DNA of 64,000 nt from an uncultured Clostridia bacterium (GCA_934457145.1 CAKSHP010000005.1:36072-100071), one strand, 5' to 3'. Positions 44,845-53,854 are shown, counted from the stretch's first letter. Notes: generated by a model not told the origin, from the letters alone. Program-made: numbers and translations.

Positions 44845-45327
44845 TCACACCTGCTCACATATTTTGCACACATCTATATAAGATGCGGCATTTGAAATTT
44901 TAAAAAGAGTGTTTAAATCAAGTTCAATTGCCGAATTTGAGCTGCCACATGCGGGAAAAACGGTTTCAAAGCGTTTTAAGCTTTCGTCTAAATATATTTT
45001 AACATTTTTATTTTCAATCGCAAACGGGCAAACTCCTCCGACTGCGTGGCCTGTGAAATTTATAACCTCGTCGGGCGAGAGCATTTTTGCTTTGAAAGAG
45101 AAAAAGTCTTTGAATTTTTTATTGTCCACCTTTGCATCGCCTGCCGTGCATATTAAAACACATCCGTTATCCGGTGTTTTAAAAGCAAGGGTTTTTGCTA
45201 TTCGGTTTTCGTTGGTGTTAAGCGCTTTTGCCGCAAGAGAAACCGTTGCGCTCGATGTGTCAAACTCGTTTATGTTTTTATCCAAATCAAATTGTTTTAA
45301 ATAGTTTCTTACGTTTTCTAAAGACAT
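44845..45327 (-). CDS. ybaK: YbaK/EbsC-family aminoacyl-tRNA deacylase
   Basis: 160 residues from the ATG at 45327 (AAAGGAGGG upstream). Family features: ATVSLAAKALNTNENRIAKT, LICTAGDAKVDNKKFKDFF (the catalytic Lys region) and GHAVGGVCPFAI. Proteins of this group hydrolyse mischarged tRNAs such as Cys-tRNA-Pro. Follows rpsR on the same strand. Confidence 0.9.
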   Translation of the reverse strand: MSLENVRNYLKQFDLDKNINEFDTSSATVSLAAKALNTNENRIAKTLAFKTPDNGCVLICTAGDAKVDNKKFKDFFSFKAKMLSPDEVINFTGHAVGGVCPFAIENKNVKIYLDESLKRFETVFPACGSSNSAIELDLNTLFKISNAASYIDVCKICEQV

Positions 45328-45390
45328 TTTAAACCCTCCTTTGTAATACAAAAAAGCGCCAAAGGCTTTTGACCATCGGCGCAGATTTTA

Positions 45391-45639
45391 TCAATCGGAA
45401 GTGAACGGCAAAAGTGCAATATGTCTTGCTCTTTTGATTGCCTCTGTAACTTCTCTTTGATGTTTTGCACAGTTTCCGCTTATTCTTCTCGGAACAATCT
45501 TTGATTTTTCCGAAATAAACTTTCTTAATTTAAAAGTATCTTTATAATCGATTTGTGCAGCTTTGTCAGCGCAGAAAATGCAAACTTTTCTCTTTGCTTT
45601 TCTGGCACCTCTTGCCGGTCTTTCAACTCTTTCAGCCAT
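45391..45639 (-). CDS. rpsR: 30S ribosomal protein S18
   Basis: 82 residues. KVCIFCADKAAQIDYKDTF, then LRKFISEKSKIVPRRISGNC and KHQREVTEAIKRARHIALLP are S18. Two N-terminal Cys and a later Cys suggest a zinc-type (C+) S18. Start at the ATG at 45639 with AAGGAGGA upstream. Pairs with S6 on the 30S platform. Confidence 0.97.
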   Translation of the reverse strand: MAERVERPARGARKAKRKVCIFCADKAAQIDYKDTFKLRKFISEKSKIVPRRISGNCAKHQREVTEAIKRARHIALLPFTSD

Positions 45640-45667
45640 TTTCAATTTCCTCCTTCTTTAATCCTTT

Positions 45668-46159
45668 TTAAAACGGCAAATCGTCATCAGAAATGCCAAC
45701 GGCAAAATCTGCGCCGTCGGGCAAAGAAGCCGATGAATCAAATGCGCCCGAAGATGCATTTTGATTATACGCGCCTGCGTTCTGATTAAAGGAATTTGTG
45801 TTTGCTCTCGGCTGCGGCGCAGCGCCTGAAGATGCAGCGCTTGCTTTGCTTTCGGTAAAATATGCTTCGTCAACGATAACTTCCGTTGCATATCTTTTAT
45901 TACCGTTCTGATCAGTCCAGTCTCTTGTCTGTATAGAGCCAACAACACCTATAAATCTGCCTTTTGTAAAATACCCGCAAATAAACTCCGCAGTCTTGTT
46001 CCACGCAACGCAGTTTATAAAATCCGTTTTGCGTTCCTCGCCCTGGCGGACAAATCTTCTGTCAACAGCAATTGAAAAGCTGCAAACATTTGCCCCGCTC
46101 GGTGTTACACGAAGCTCCGGGTTTGCTGTTAATCTTCCTACCAATATGGCTTTGTTCAT
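45668..46159 (-). CDS. ssb: Single-stranded DNA-binding protein
   Basis: 163 residues: OB fold (MNKAILVGRLTANPELRVTP, FINCVAWNKTAEFICGYFTK, GSIQTRDWTDQNG), a Gln/Asn/Ala-rich linker and the conserved acidic tip DDDLPF that recruits replication and repair partners. Between rpsF and rpsR, the standard Firmicutes order. Confidence 0.97.
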   Translation of the reverse strand: MNKAILVGRLTANPELRVTPSGANVCSFSIAVDRRFVRQGEERKTDFINCVAWNKTAEFICGYFTKGRFIGVVGSIQTRDWTDQNGNKRYATEVIVDEAYFTESKASAASSGAAPQPRANTNSFNQNAGAYNQNASSGAFDSSASLPDGADFAVGISDDDLPF

Positions 46160-46191
46160 AAAATATACACCGCCTTTTCTTCAGTGGGAGA

Positions 46192-46482
46192 TTACTTTTT
46201 GATGATAATACTTCTCATGATATCCTCGGTGATCTTGTATATACGATCAAGCTCAGCCGGAAAATCACTTTTTGAAGAAAAGTTTACCAAAACATAGTAA
46301 CCTTCGTTCTTGTCATTAATTTCGTAAGCAAGCTTTCTTTTGCCCCAAATATCAATATTTTCTATTGTACCTGCGCTTTCGATTAATGCCTTGAACTTTT
46401 CAACAACAGCATTTGTTTTCTCTTCATCTAAATCAGGATTAATGATGAAAACAGTTTCGTAGTTGTTAATGATTTCAACCAT
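46192..46482 (-). CDS. rpsF: 30S ribosomal protein S6
   Basis: 96 residues. YETVFIINPDLDEEKTNAVV, WGKRKLAYEINDKNEGYYVL and a C-terminal DRIYKITEDIMRSI are S6. GGGAGGTGCG precedes the ATG. In Bacillus the S6:S18 pair can regulate this operon by binding the leader; I see no clear site here. Confidence 0.97.
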   Translation of the reverse strand: MVEIINNYETVFIINPDLDEEKTNAVVEKFKALIESAGTIENIDIWGKRKLAYEINDKNEGYYVLVNFSSKSDFPAELDRIYKITEDIMRSIIIKK

Positions 46483-46566
46483 TTCTTCGCACCTCCCTTT
46501 CGGACTTTGACCCTGTAATAAATACAGAGTAAGGAAAATTTGTGCTTATCATACATAAGCTATATT

Positions 46567-46595
46567 ATTATACACCTTCATTTTTGAAATGTCAA
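46567..46595 (-). promoter_or_regulatory. Consensus sigma-A promoter of rpsF-ssb-rpsR-ybaK
   Basis: Minus strand: TTGACA, 17-bp spacer, TATAAT, both perfect. Confidence 0.85.
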
Positions 46596-46747
46596 GCTTT
46601 TTATTTTAAATTTTTAAACATGCAAAAATCATTTCCTTTGTGCAGTTTTAACGAAAGTTGCAGTTTTTCGTATTTTTTCGCACAAACCCCTTGACTTTAT
46701 CCGTGTAAAAAGGAGATCTTTATGCTAAAATTTATATGTTAAAATGA

Positions 46748-46799
46748 TAAAAAAGAGCGGCTTCATTTTGATAAGTGAATTTGAAACCGCTCTTTTTGC
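46748..46799. terminator. Intrinsic terminator/hairpin
   Basis: AAAAAGAGCGG/CCGCTCTTTTT with an inner TTCAT/TGAA stem. It isolates the rpsF promoter from the spoIIID remnant. Confidence 0.75.
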
Positions 46800-46929
46800 G
46801 TTAATTATACAGCTGACCGTTGTTTTTGTCTTTTAACAGTGTAAATAAACAGGCAGTACGATATTGTAATTATTTTTATCACTGCGACATATAATCTAAT
46901 AAATTTAATTGTATGTTGGAGGCGGTAAG

Positions 46930-47061
46930 GTGAATGAAACAATAAAACAAAGGTGCATAGAAATAGGGAATTACATTGCAAAAAGCAACGTAACTGTGCG
47001 AACAGCGGCAAAAAAGTTTGGTGTTTCAAAATCAACCGTACATACGGTTGTAACAAGATAG
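46930..47061 (+). pseudogene. spoIIID: Truncated SpoIIID (N-terminal half only)
   Basis: A GTG at 46930 with GGAGGCGGTAAG upstream encodes 43 residues: IEIGNYIAKSNVTVRTAAKK, then FGVSKSTVHTVVTR, then TAG. This is the helix-turn-helix half of SpoIIID, a ~80-90-residue mother-cell transcription factor. The C-terminal basic half is missing: from about 47042 the sequence belongs to a MITE-like repeat also present at 48116. A small HTH peptide could still be made. An intact spoIIID may exist elsewhere in the genome. Confidence 0.75.
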
Positions 47062-47227
47062 AAACTTTTTATATAGAAGTGGCGTAATGGTGCGCCTTTC
47101 AAAGATTTTACACAATTCAAAATCTCTCTGTAACAACCGAATAGAAAATGCATAACAAAAAATCCCGAAAACCGCTTAAAATAAGGCTTTCGGGATTTTT
47201 TCTGTTTCGTTATTGTTACATCTGTAT
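47042..47227 (+). mobile_element. MITE-like element, copy 1 (186 bp)
   Basis: Ends are ATACGGTTGTAACAAG and its imperfect inverse TGTTACATCTGTAT; about 20 of 25 terminal bases are complementary when the copy at 48116 is used. It carries an internal intrinsic terminator (AATCCCGAAA/TTTCGGGATT). No coding capacity. Inserted into spoIIID. No clear target-site duplication was seen. Confidence 0.7.
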
Positions 47228-47280
47228 TGGATTTTTGAGATATGCGCGAATGATATTTTTATAGTATTACTCAGATAAAT

Positions 47281-47613
47281 TTATTCTTCATCTTCAAAGG
47301 TCATATCTTCAAAAATAATTTTAAGATAATCTCTTCTGCCGTATAAAATGCGATAGATAGAAACATAAGTTTCATCAACTTTATAAAAGACTATATAATT
47401 TCCGCTCACTATAAAGCGAAAATCGGTTTCAATATGAATTTTTGCAGAAAGCACCGGTCCCATATGTGGAGATGTTTCTAAAAGACTATAATCTTTTATT
47501 ATTCTTTTTACTACATTGTTTGCCGCAATAGGATTTGCTAAATCATTTTCAATATAAGATTTGATTTCTTTTAAATCATTTAGTGCAGCGGGAGTAACAC
47601 GGATTTTCGGCAT
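47281..47613 (-). CDS. RelE/ParE-family toxin
   Basis: 110 residues. LNDLKEIKSYIEND opens the ParE/RelE fold; LETSPHMGPVLSA, then FRFIVSGNYIVFYKVDE and IYRILYGRRDYLKII complete it. ParE toxins inhibit gyrase and RelE toxins cleave mRNA at the ribosome; RILYGRRD is the usual C-terminal signature, and the subtype is not assignable. Encoded 2 bp after its antitoxin. Confidence 0.9.
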   Translation of the reverse strand: MPKIRVTPAALNDLKEIKSYIENDLANPIAANNVVKRIIKDYSLLETSPHMGPVLSAKIHIETDFRFIVSGNYIVFYKVDETYVSIYRILYGRRDYLKIIFEDMTFEDEE

Positions 47614-47615
47614 GG

Positions 47616-47861
47616 CTATACCCCCAATGCCTTCATAACATCATCATTAGAAAGCCATCCGTTTTCTTTGGCGGATTTTTCTCCTTCAGAAAGCTTGCCC
47701 ATGAGCTTGATTATAGCTTTTGTCTTTTCATATTCTTCCATATCAACAATCGCATAACGACCTCTTCCATTCTTCGTAAGAAAAACAGGTTCGTCAAATG
47801 CAATTTCCTTTAAAACTTCTGCATAATTTCTTAAATCCGAAACCGGTCTGATATTTGGCAT
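47616..47861 (-). CDS. Phd/YefM-family antitoxin
   Basis: 81 residues. IRPVSDLRNYAEVLKEIA, then PVFLTKNGRGRYAIVDMEEY is the Phd/YefM DNA-binding fold; the C-terminal part (SEGEKSAKENGWLSNDDV) binds the toxin. Antitoxin first, toxin second with 2-bp spacing is standard. AAAGGAGGG precedes the ATG. Confidence 0.9.
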   Translation of the reverse strand: MPNIRPVSDLRNYAEVLKEIAFDEPVFLTKNGRGRYAIVDMEEYEKTKAIIKLMGKLSEGEKSAKENGWLSNDDVMKALGV

Positions 47862-48115
47862 AAAACACCCTCCTTTTTGTTTGTTGTAATTATTGTATCA
47901 TAATTTTAAGTAAAATACAACAATTTTTTTAAAAATATAATAGATACAGACATACGCGAAACAAAACCCCTCAACCGCCCTGTATTACAGGCTTTTTCGC
48001 TCTCAAAAGCCAAAAATTTGAAAATTAAAGATTTTTAGCAACATAGCAAAAAAACTTTAGTGATGCGGTATTGCATTATTTGACAAAAAGTTCTCCATTT
48101 CGACACCTCCTAAAC

Positions 48116-48302
48116 ATACAGTTGTAACAAGACAGAAACTTTTTATATAGAAGTGGCGTAATATTGCGCCTTTCAGGGATTTTACACAATTCAAAATCTC
48201 TCTGTAACGACCGAATAGAAAATCTATAACAGAAAATCCCGAAAACCGTTTAAAATAAGGCTTTCGGGATTTTTTACTGTTTCGTTATTGTTACATCTGT
48301 AT
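48116..48302 (+). mobile_element. MITE-like element, copy 2 (187 bp)
   Basis: Nearly identical to 47042-47227, same orientation. Termini ATACAGTTGTAACAAGACAG and GTTATTGTTACATCTGTAT are imperfect inverse copies (~20/25). The two copies bracket the toxin-antitoxin pair like a composite transposon. Confidence 0.75.
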
Positions 48303-48500
48303 TGAATTTTTAATTGCGTATAGCATTTGTATTTTAGCCGATGCTATATGTTTTTTGTGGGGCGGAAATTAGCCTCACTTGCAAGGAATTTTTTATAATA
48401 CATATCTTGCAGCAAGACATGAGAAAATTTTGTTACCTGCCCACAAAAAAACAGATATTATTTTAGGAATAATACAAAATGATTATTTTCACATTAAAAC

Positions 48501-48529
48501 TTGATTTTATTCCCGAAATGTGATATACT
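48501..48529 (+). promoter_or_regulatory. Predicted promoter of the Fic gene
   Basis: TTGATT, 17-bp spacer, TATACT with TGA before the -10. Confidence 0.65.
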
Positions 48530-48558
48530 ATACACAACAACCCGAAAGAGGTATGATT

Positions 48559-49476
48559 ATGGAATATATTAAGGTTTCACAAGCGGCAGAAAAGTGGGGA
48601 CTCTCACCGCGCAGAGTCCGGCTTTTATGCGCTCAAAACAGAATAGACGGCGTTGTTCAAAAGGGCAAATTATATATGATTCCCGAAAACGCACCAAAGC
48701 CCGTTGACGCCAGAACGCGAAAAGGAATAAAAATGTCAAAGGAGTTATCTCCCCTGCTCTTAAAAATCGACGCATTAAAAGCAGAGCTTGACAAAAAGCG
48801 TCCGCTTACGCAAGGCGAGGCGGAAAGACTGCGTAACGAATTTATGGTGGACTTTACCTATAATTCAAACGCAATCGAGGGTAACACGCTTACATTAAAA
48901 GAAACGGCGATGGTTTTGGAAGGTATGACAATCGACCAAAAACCGCTGAAGGATCACCTTGAAGCAGTCGGTCACAGAGATGCATTTTTGTATATCGAAG
49001 ATATTGCAAAGGACACAAAAATCAGCGAAACGGTGATTAAAAATATTCACTCGCTTGTGCTGATGAACAGACCGGAGGATAAAGGCGTGTTCCGCAAAAT
49101 TCCCGTAACCATTATGGGTGCATATACCGAGCCTGTTCAGCCGTATATGATTGAGCCGAAAATGACCGAGCTTCTCGCCGAAAACGAAAAACGCAAGAAG
49201 AAAATGCACCACATAGAGAGAATTGCACGGTTTCACCTCGAATTTGAGGGCATTCACCCATTTGTCGACGGCAACGGCAGAACAGGAAGATTACTGCTTA
49301 ATCTCGACCTTATCCAAAACGGCTATCCGGCAATCAATGTGAAATTCGCCGACAGAAAAACATATTACGCAGCATTTGATGAGTTTTATAAAAACAACAA
49401 CGCTGAACCCATGACAGGACTCGTGGCAAGGTATGTGATTGAGCGAATGAAACAGTATTTGGAAATATTAAATTAA
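48559..49476 (+). CDS. Fic-domain AMPylating-type protein with N-terminal HTH
   Basis: 305 residues from the ATG at 48559 (GAAAGAGG upstream). Residues ~3-55: a MerR/excisionase-like HTH (YIKVSQAAEKWGLSPRRV). Residues ~105-112: FTYNSNAIEGNTL, the inhibitory helix with Ser...Glu-Gly-Asn. Residues ~228-239: HPFVDGNGRTGR, the full Fic catalytic motif. It transfers AMP (or another nucleotide moiety) to protein hydroxyls; the inhibitory motif keeps it off. The HTH suggests it may regulate its own gene. Target unknown. Confidence 0.92.
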   Translation: MEYIKVSQAAEKWGLSPRRVRLLCAQNRIDGVVQKGKLYMIPENAPKPVDARTRKGIKMSKELSPLLLKIDALKAELDKKRPLTQGEAERLRNEFMVDFTYNSNAIEGNTLTLKETAMVLEGMTIDQKPLKDHLEAVGHRDAFLYIEDIAKDTKISETVIKNIHSLVLMNRPEDKGVFRKIPVTIMGAYTEPVQPYMIEPKMTELLAENEKRKKKMHHIERIARFHLEFEGIHPFVDGNGRTGRLLLNLDLIQNGYPAINVKFADRKTYYAAFDEFYKNNNAEPMTGLVARYVIERMKQYLEILN

Positions 49477-49640
49477 GTTAGAAGAAAAATCATAAATTGA
49501 TTTTAAGTTAAAGTTCAAAATATACAGAAATATTATACTTTACAATTCGGATATAAATTATTATCTATACCAGAATGACGTAGTTATCGAAAAAATCTTT
49601 TGGTGTTGCATTAATAGTGTGATATATGTTAATTTAAGCT

Positions 49641-49679
49641 AAAAATCCCTGTGATAGCAAGAACTTACAGGGATTTTTA
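49641..49679. terminator. Intrinsic terminator
   Basis: Perfect 12-bp stem AAAAATCCCTGT/ACAGGGATTTTT. Confidence 0.9.
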
Positions 49680-49782
49680 TATTTATACAAAACATAAATG
49701 CAAAAATCAACTGATATCATTTTATGCAGTCGACAAATTTAATAAAAACACTATCAAATACCACAAAATATAACAAAAACTA

Positions 49783-49811
49783 TTGATTTTCAAAAAATGT
49801 TGTGTTATAAT
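49783..49811 (+). promoter_or_regulatory. Promoter of the restriction-modification operon
   Basis: TTGATT, 17-bp spacer, TATAAT, ~35 bases before the HTH gene. It is the only clear promoter upstream of the eight tightly packed genes to 57314. Confidence 0.7.
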
Positions 49812-49851
49812 TTATAATGCGTTTTTGTAAATAAAATTTGAGGTGAATTTC

Positions 49852-50040
49852 ATGTCAGAAATATTAATGGACAATTGGATTGGAATTGAAGATGCAGCTA
49901 ATTATTTGGGTGTAACTAAAGAGACTATCCGCAATTGGATTAAAAAGAGTGACATCCCCGCACACAAGATAGGAAAACTATGGAAGTTTAAAGTTTCTGA
50001 ACTCGATGCTTGGATAAAAAGCGGTAAAAGTGCAATTTAA
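49852..50040 (+). CDS. Small excisionase-type HTH protein, first gene of the R-M operon
   Basis: 62 residues from the ATG at 49852 (GAGGTGAATTTC upstream). WIGIEDAANYLGVTKETIRN, then HKIGKLWKFKVSELDAWI is the MerR/excisionase-like winged HTH. No integrase is near, so a controller role for the downstream methyltransferase and nuclease genes is more likely than excision. This is inferred from position. Confidence 0.85.
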   Translation: MSEILMDNWIGIEDAANYLGVTKETIRNWIKKSDIPAHKIGKLWKFKVSELDAWIKSGKSAI

Positions 50041-50068
50041 CATCAAGATTAATAGTGAGGATAATATA

Positions 50069-51151
50069 ATGAATAAGAAGTTTGCATGCATAGATCTTTT
50101 TTCTGGTGCGGGTGGGCTATCAAAAGGCTTTCTGGATGCCGGCTATAATGTTGTATTAGGTGTCGATTTTGATGATGCAGCACTGACTACATTTAAGGCC
50201 AATCACGGAACATCAGAAGTAATGAAACTTGATTTGTTCAGTCATAACAATATAGAAAAAATTGTTTCCTTTTTAGAGGAAAAAGAAATAGAGCTAGATG
50301 TGTTAATTGGTGGTCCTCCATGCCAGGGATTTTCAGTTGCTGGTCCACGCGATATGAATGACAAAAGAAATTTGCTTTATTTAGCTATGGTTAAATTGGC
50401 AAAACGATTAACCCCCCAGGCTGTAGTTTTAGAAAATGTTCCTGGAATGATACAAACCAATGATGGAATTGGCGCCAAAAGAATTGTTGACGATTTCGCA
50501 AAAATCGGATACAACATGGTGTCAAAACTATTATTTGCACCTGATTATGGTGTGCCACAAATCAGAAAAAGAGTATTTTTTGTTGGACTAAAAGATTCAG
50601 GTACTGTTTACAGTTTTCCTGAAAAAACGACTACACCTGATAAATATGTTACTTGTGAACAAGCAATCAGTGATTTGCCGTCTTTACAATTACAAGATGG
50701 CAACATTATATACGGAGAAGAAATTCAAGAATACGCTACGTCTCCACAAACTGATTATCAGAAAAATATGAGAAAAAATTCTAAATTAGTATATAATCAT
50801 ATAGGTAGTATACCGATTGAAAAAACAAAAAAAATGCTTTCGATGATTCCGGAAGGAAAGAATTACAAGGCTCTTCCGGATGAATATCGTTGTTTGTATA
50901 AATATCACGAAGCATTAACCAGATATCACAGTAAGAAACCTTCCTTAACGATAAATACCGGACATCGTTCGCATTTTCATTATAAGTACGATAGAATTCC
51001 TACAGTGAGGGAAAGTGCAAGATTACAAAGTTTCCCGGATGACTTCGTGTTTTATGGGAATAAATCACAACAATATAAACAAGTAGGAAATGCAGTTCCG
51101 CCAATGCTTGGGTATGCGGTTGCCAAAAAACTGCTTGAATATCTCAAATAA
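50069..51151 (+). CDS. DNA (cytosine-5) methyltransferase 1
   Basis: 360 residues from the ATG at 50069. m5C motifs in order: ACIDLFSGAGGLSKGF (I), GGPPCQGFSVAGPRD (IV, catalytic Cys), LENVPGM (VI), VPQIRKRVFFVG (VIII) and QVGNAVPPMLG (X). The variable target-recognition region between VIII and X is ~120 residues. Sister of the next gene but distinct. Two m5C enzymes with an McrBC-like nuclease suggest an asymmetric site whose strands need separate enzymes, as in LlaJI, or a BsuMI-type system. Confidence 0.94.
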   Translation: MNKKFACIDLFSGAGGLSKGFLDAGYNVVLGVDFDDAALTTFKANHGTSEVMKLDLFSHNNIEKIVSFLEEKEIELDVLIGGPPCQGFSVAGPRDMNDKRNLLYLAMVKLAKRLTPQAVVLENVPGMIQTNDGIGAKRIVDDFAKIGYNMVSKLLFAPDYGVPQIRKRVFFVGLKDSGTVYSFPEKTTTPDKYVTCEQAISDLPSLQLQDGNIIYGEEIQEYATSPQTDYQKNMRKNSKLVYNHIGSIPIEKTKKMLSMIPEGKNYKALPDEYRCLYKYHEALTRYHSKKPSLTINTGHRSHFHYKYDRIPTVRESARLQSFPDDFVFYGNKSQQYKQVGNAVPPMLGYAVAKKLLEYLK

Positions 51152-51172
51152 GTACTTAAGGGAGTTTGCGAT

Positions 51173-52399
51173 ATGCCAAAGAAATATAAAATGATTGATT
51201 TGTTTGCTGGCTGCGGCGGATTAACAGAGGGCTTTATGGACACTAAATGTTATTCAGAGATTGCAGCTGTTGAATGGTTAAAACCTCAAGTTGATACATT
51301 GCGATACAGATTAAAAACAAAATGGAATGAGAAAGATGCCGATCAACGGGTACTGTATTTCGACATACAACGAGAAAGTGAATTGTATGCCGGATGGAAT
51401 GATCCTGAATTTGGTGTCGGAGTAGGCCTTGATTATTTTGTTAATAAATCTAACGGAATAGATGTTATCATTGGAGGTCCTCCATGTCAGGCATATTCGA
51501 TAGCCGGCAGAGTTCGAGACGAAAACAATATGCAACAAGATTACAGAAACTATCTCTTTGAACATTATCTTAATGTTGTTAATAGATACAAGCCTACTTT
51601 ATTTGTTTTTGAAAATGTACCTGGAATTTTGAGTGCGGCACCAAACGGAACAGAAATTACAACGTTAATCAAACAAGGTTTCAACAGCATAGGATATGAC
51701 ATAATCGATGATATTGGAGCCTATGCAACAGTTAATGCTTGTGATTATGGGGTAGCACAAAACAGAGTAAGAGTAATAATTGTAGGATTAAGAAAAAAAA
51801 AGTTTGAAGACACACAGGGAGTATTAAAAAATTTTTATACAAATATATTACCTAAATATAAATCTGGTAAGATTATAACGGTTAAAGAAAAAATAGGTGA
51901 TTTGCCGAAATGTTTACCCTTGTTTGATAAAGAAAATCATAGAAAACGAATTTCACATACCACACCGAAATGTGAAATCAGTGGGCACATTCCTCGATAT
52001 GCAAATCTCCGAGATATGGATACTTTTAAAATTTTAGCAAAAGATATAGAAACCGGGAAAAGAGAGTTTGATAGTCAGAAAATAAGCGAATTGTATGAAA
52101 AAAAGATTGGTTCTAAATCCCCTATCCATCGCTATCATGTGTTAGAACCGGATAAGCCGAGCACTACAATTATTGCTCATTTATACAAGGACGGAAATCG
52201 TTTTATTCATTATGATTCAAAGCAACAGCGTACGATAACGGTAAGAGAAGCAGCAAGACTACAATCTTTTCCTGATGATTTTGAGTTTATGGGGAGTCGC
52301 GGAAGTGCTTATCAAATGATCGGCAATGCAGTACCACCCTTGTTGGCAAATGCAATAGCAAAAGCTATTTATGAATTATTAGTAATGGAGGGCAAATAA
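51173..52399 (+). CDS. DNA (cytosine-5) methyltransferase 2
   Basis: 408 residues. Motifs: MIDLFAGCGGLTEGF (I), GGPPCQAYSIAGRVRD (IV), FENVPGIL (VI), VAQNRVRVIIVGLR (VIII) and QMIGNAVPPLLA (X). An insertion between I and IV (YDYFVNKSNG region) makes it longer than methyltransferase 1. The stop codon abuts the next start. Same role, presumably second strand or second site. Confidence 0.94.
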   Translation: MPKKYKMIDLFAGCGGLTEGFMDTKCYSEIAAVEWLKPQVDTLRYRLKTKWNEKDADQRVLYFDIQRESELYAGWNDPEFGVGVGLDYFVNKSNGIDVIIGGPPCQAYSIAGRVRDENNMQQDYRNYLFEHYLNVVNRYKPTLFVFENVPGILSAAPNGTEITTLIKQGFNSIGYDIIDDIGAYATVNACDYGVAQNRVRVIIVGLRKKKFEDTQGVLKNFYTNILPKYKSGKIITVKEKIGDLPKCLPLFDKENHRKRISHTTPKCEISGHIPRYANLRDMDTFKILAKDIETGKREFDSQKISELYEKKIGSKSPIHRYHVLEPDKPSTTIIAHLYKDGNRFIHYDSKQQRTITVREAARLQSFPDDFEFMGSRGSAYQMIGNAVPPLLANAIAKAIYELLVMEGK

Positions 52400-53854
52400 A
52401 TGTATCACTATCTTTTTACGAACGATTTAAGAATATCAAATTTATCAAAATCCTTAGTAAAGGCCGGAAAATGTTTTTCTACAAATACAGTTCCATCAGC
52501 AAATGAGTATAAAAGTGAAAATAATTTTATGAATACATTAGGGTTTTATTTTAATTTGACTAGTAGTAGTAATTGTGCCAAACTGTGTGCCGCTGGTAAC
52601 ACAAGAATAGTAATTCTTAATTTTATAAAAAAATTTCAATTTCCTAACCCCCGCACTACCGAGTCTATGGCTAATTCCGTAAATGATCATATCACTCTTG
52701 CACCTATGAGACTCATTATGCAAATGTTATACAATATGAGAATGATATGCCCCGACGAAGCTAAACTATCTGTAAATGAAATAGCTAATTTTATTTTTTA
52801 TAATTCTGATGTGGCAAAAACAAATACTCCGGATATACATAAAGTAATCACTCAAGTGATTGAGTACAGAAAAAATAACTTACTTCCTGATTCAATTGAA
52901 ACAAGCCCCGATAAAAGAATTTGGAAACATGAAGAGAGGCAAATACGGCATATGATAGAAATTCTTTCATTTTCCGGTTGTGCTAAAGTCAATGGTGAAA
53001 ACGAAATATTTATTGATCATGATAATTTATCGATAGATGAAAAATCTATGATTTTTGATATTATTACTTTTTCGGATTTCTGGACTCCTCCTGTTGGAGC
53101 GAATGCGAGCACCGCTAAAGCAGAATATCAAAGTTATATGGATATTGATGAAAATGAAATAAAGAAGTTTGGATCCCAGACAGTTTCTGTTCTTGACAGC
53201 GGTGTCAAATACGCTTGGTATGTTGGCGCCTGTGGCTATAATGAGGACGGTGTATGGACAGACTTTTCTGAAACATACATTGAAGAAGGTCGTTGGGAGA
53301 ATGGTTGGAAAGACAAGTTCATTGAAGAAGTTAAATCAATGAAACCTGGTGATAGAATTGCAATAAAAGCAGCATATACAAAAAAGAAGAATCTGCCATT
53401 TAACAACAATAATAAAACCGTTGGCGTTATGGGAATAAAAGCTATAGGTGTTATTACAGAAAATTTAAATGATGGGCAAAATATAAAAGTCAACTGGGAA
53501 CGTGTGTCTCCTACGAAAGAATGGTACGGAACCGGCGTTTTAAGACAAGCATTACATTATGTAAACGCCGGAGACAGTTATATAAAGAAATTGTTGTTAG
53601 ATTTTACTTTCAACAATGGAATACAAGACTATTCAATATGCGAAGAACAATATGCTGATTTATCAAATTCGGAAGTAGAACCACAGGTGCATGATAGTAT
53701 CGACAATCTCTCCTTGGAAGAATTGGGGAAAATATTAAAAGCCATGTGCGATGAAGGAGAAAAGGAAGGTAAAAAGGTTGCTGCTATTTATAATTTCGGT
53801 CTTTTGTATGGCAAAATAATTAATGAAGATAGCTGGAATAGATCAATCATTTGA
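52400..53854 (+). CDS. McrBC-like system: N-terminal/EVE-like DNA-recognition subunit
   Basis: 484 residues starting at the base after the previous stop. The first ~230 residues are helical and unrecognised. Residues ~265-380 (YAWYVGACGYNEDGVWTDF, MKPGDRIAIKAAYTKKKNLP, GVMGIKAIGVITEN) look like the PUA/EVE-type domain often fused in front of McrB-family ATPases. The C-terminal segment is acidic and helical. Here the domain is a separate protein whose last 32 bases overlap the ATPase gene in another frame. The three-subunit layout (this, ATPase, McrC-like) parallels BsuMI YdiR-YdiS-YdjA. Confidence 0.7.
   Translation: MYHYLFTNDLRISNLSKSLVKAGKCFSTNTVPSANEYKSENNFMNTLGFYFNLTSSSNCAKLCAAGNTRIVILNFIKKFQFPNPRTTESMANSVNDHITLAPMRLIMQMLYNMRMICPDEAKLSVNEIANFIFYNSDVAKTNTPDIHKVITQVIEYRKNNLLPDSIETSPDKRIWKHEERQIRHMIEILSFSGCAKVNGENEIFIDHDNLSIDEKSMIFDIITFSDFWTPPVGANASTAKAEYQSYMDIDENEIKKFGSQTVSVLDSGVKYAWYVGACGYNEDGVWTDFSETYIEEGRWENGWKDKFIEEVKSMKPGDRIAIKAAYTKKKNLPFNNNNKTVGVMGIKAIGVITENLNDGQNIKVNWERVSPTKEWYGTGVLRQALHYVNAGDSYIKKLLLDFTFNNGIQDYSICEEQYADLSNSEVEPQVHDSIDNLSLEELGKILKAMCDEGEKEGKKVAAIYNFGLLYGKIINEDSWNRSII

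Larger units (their letters stand above)
49477..49851. other. Intergenic region before the defence island
   Basis: The 375-bp AT-rich gap has one terminator (49641-49679) after the Fic gene and one promoter (49783-49811) for the R-M operon. No gene or attachment site recognised; base composition drops here, fitting an island border. Confidence 0.5.

Noticed and set aside
46722..46742. Six-codon leader peptide (MLKFIC) before the hairpin at 46748
   Set aside because: It has an upstream AAGGAGA, but no downstream biosynthetic gene or regulatory codon run supports attenuation.
49477..49851. Attachment site or tRNA at the island's left edge
   Set aside because: No tRNA-like fold and no repeat matching the right side of the window was seen; the true island end may be outside the window.
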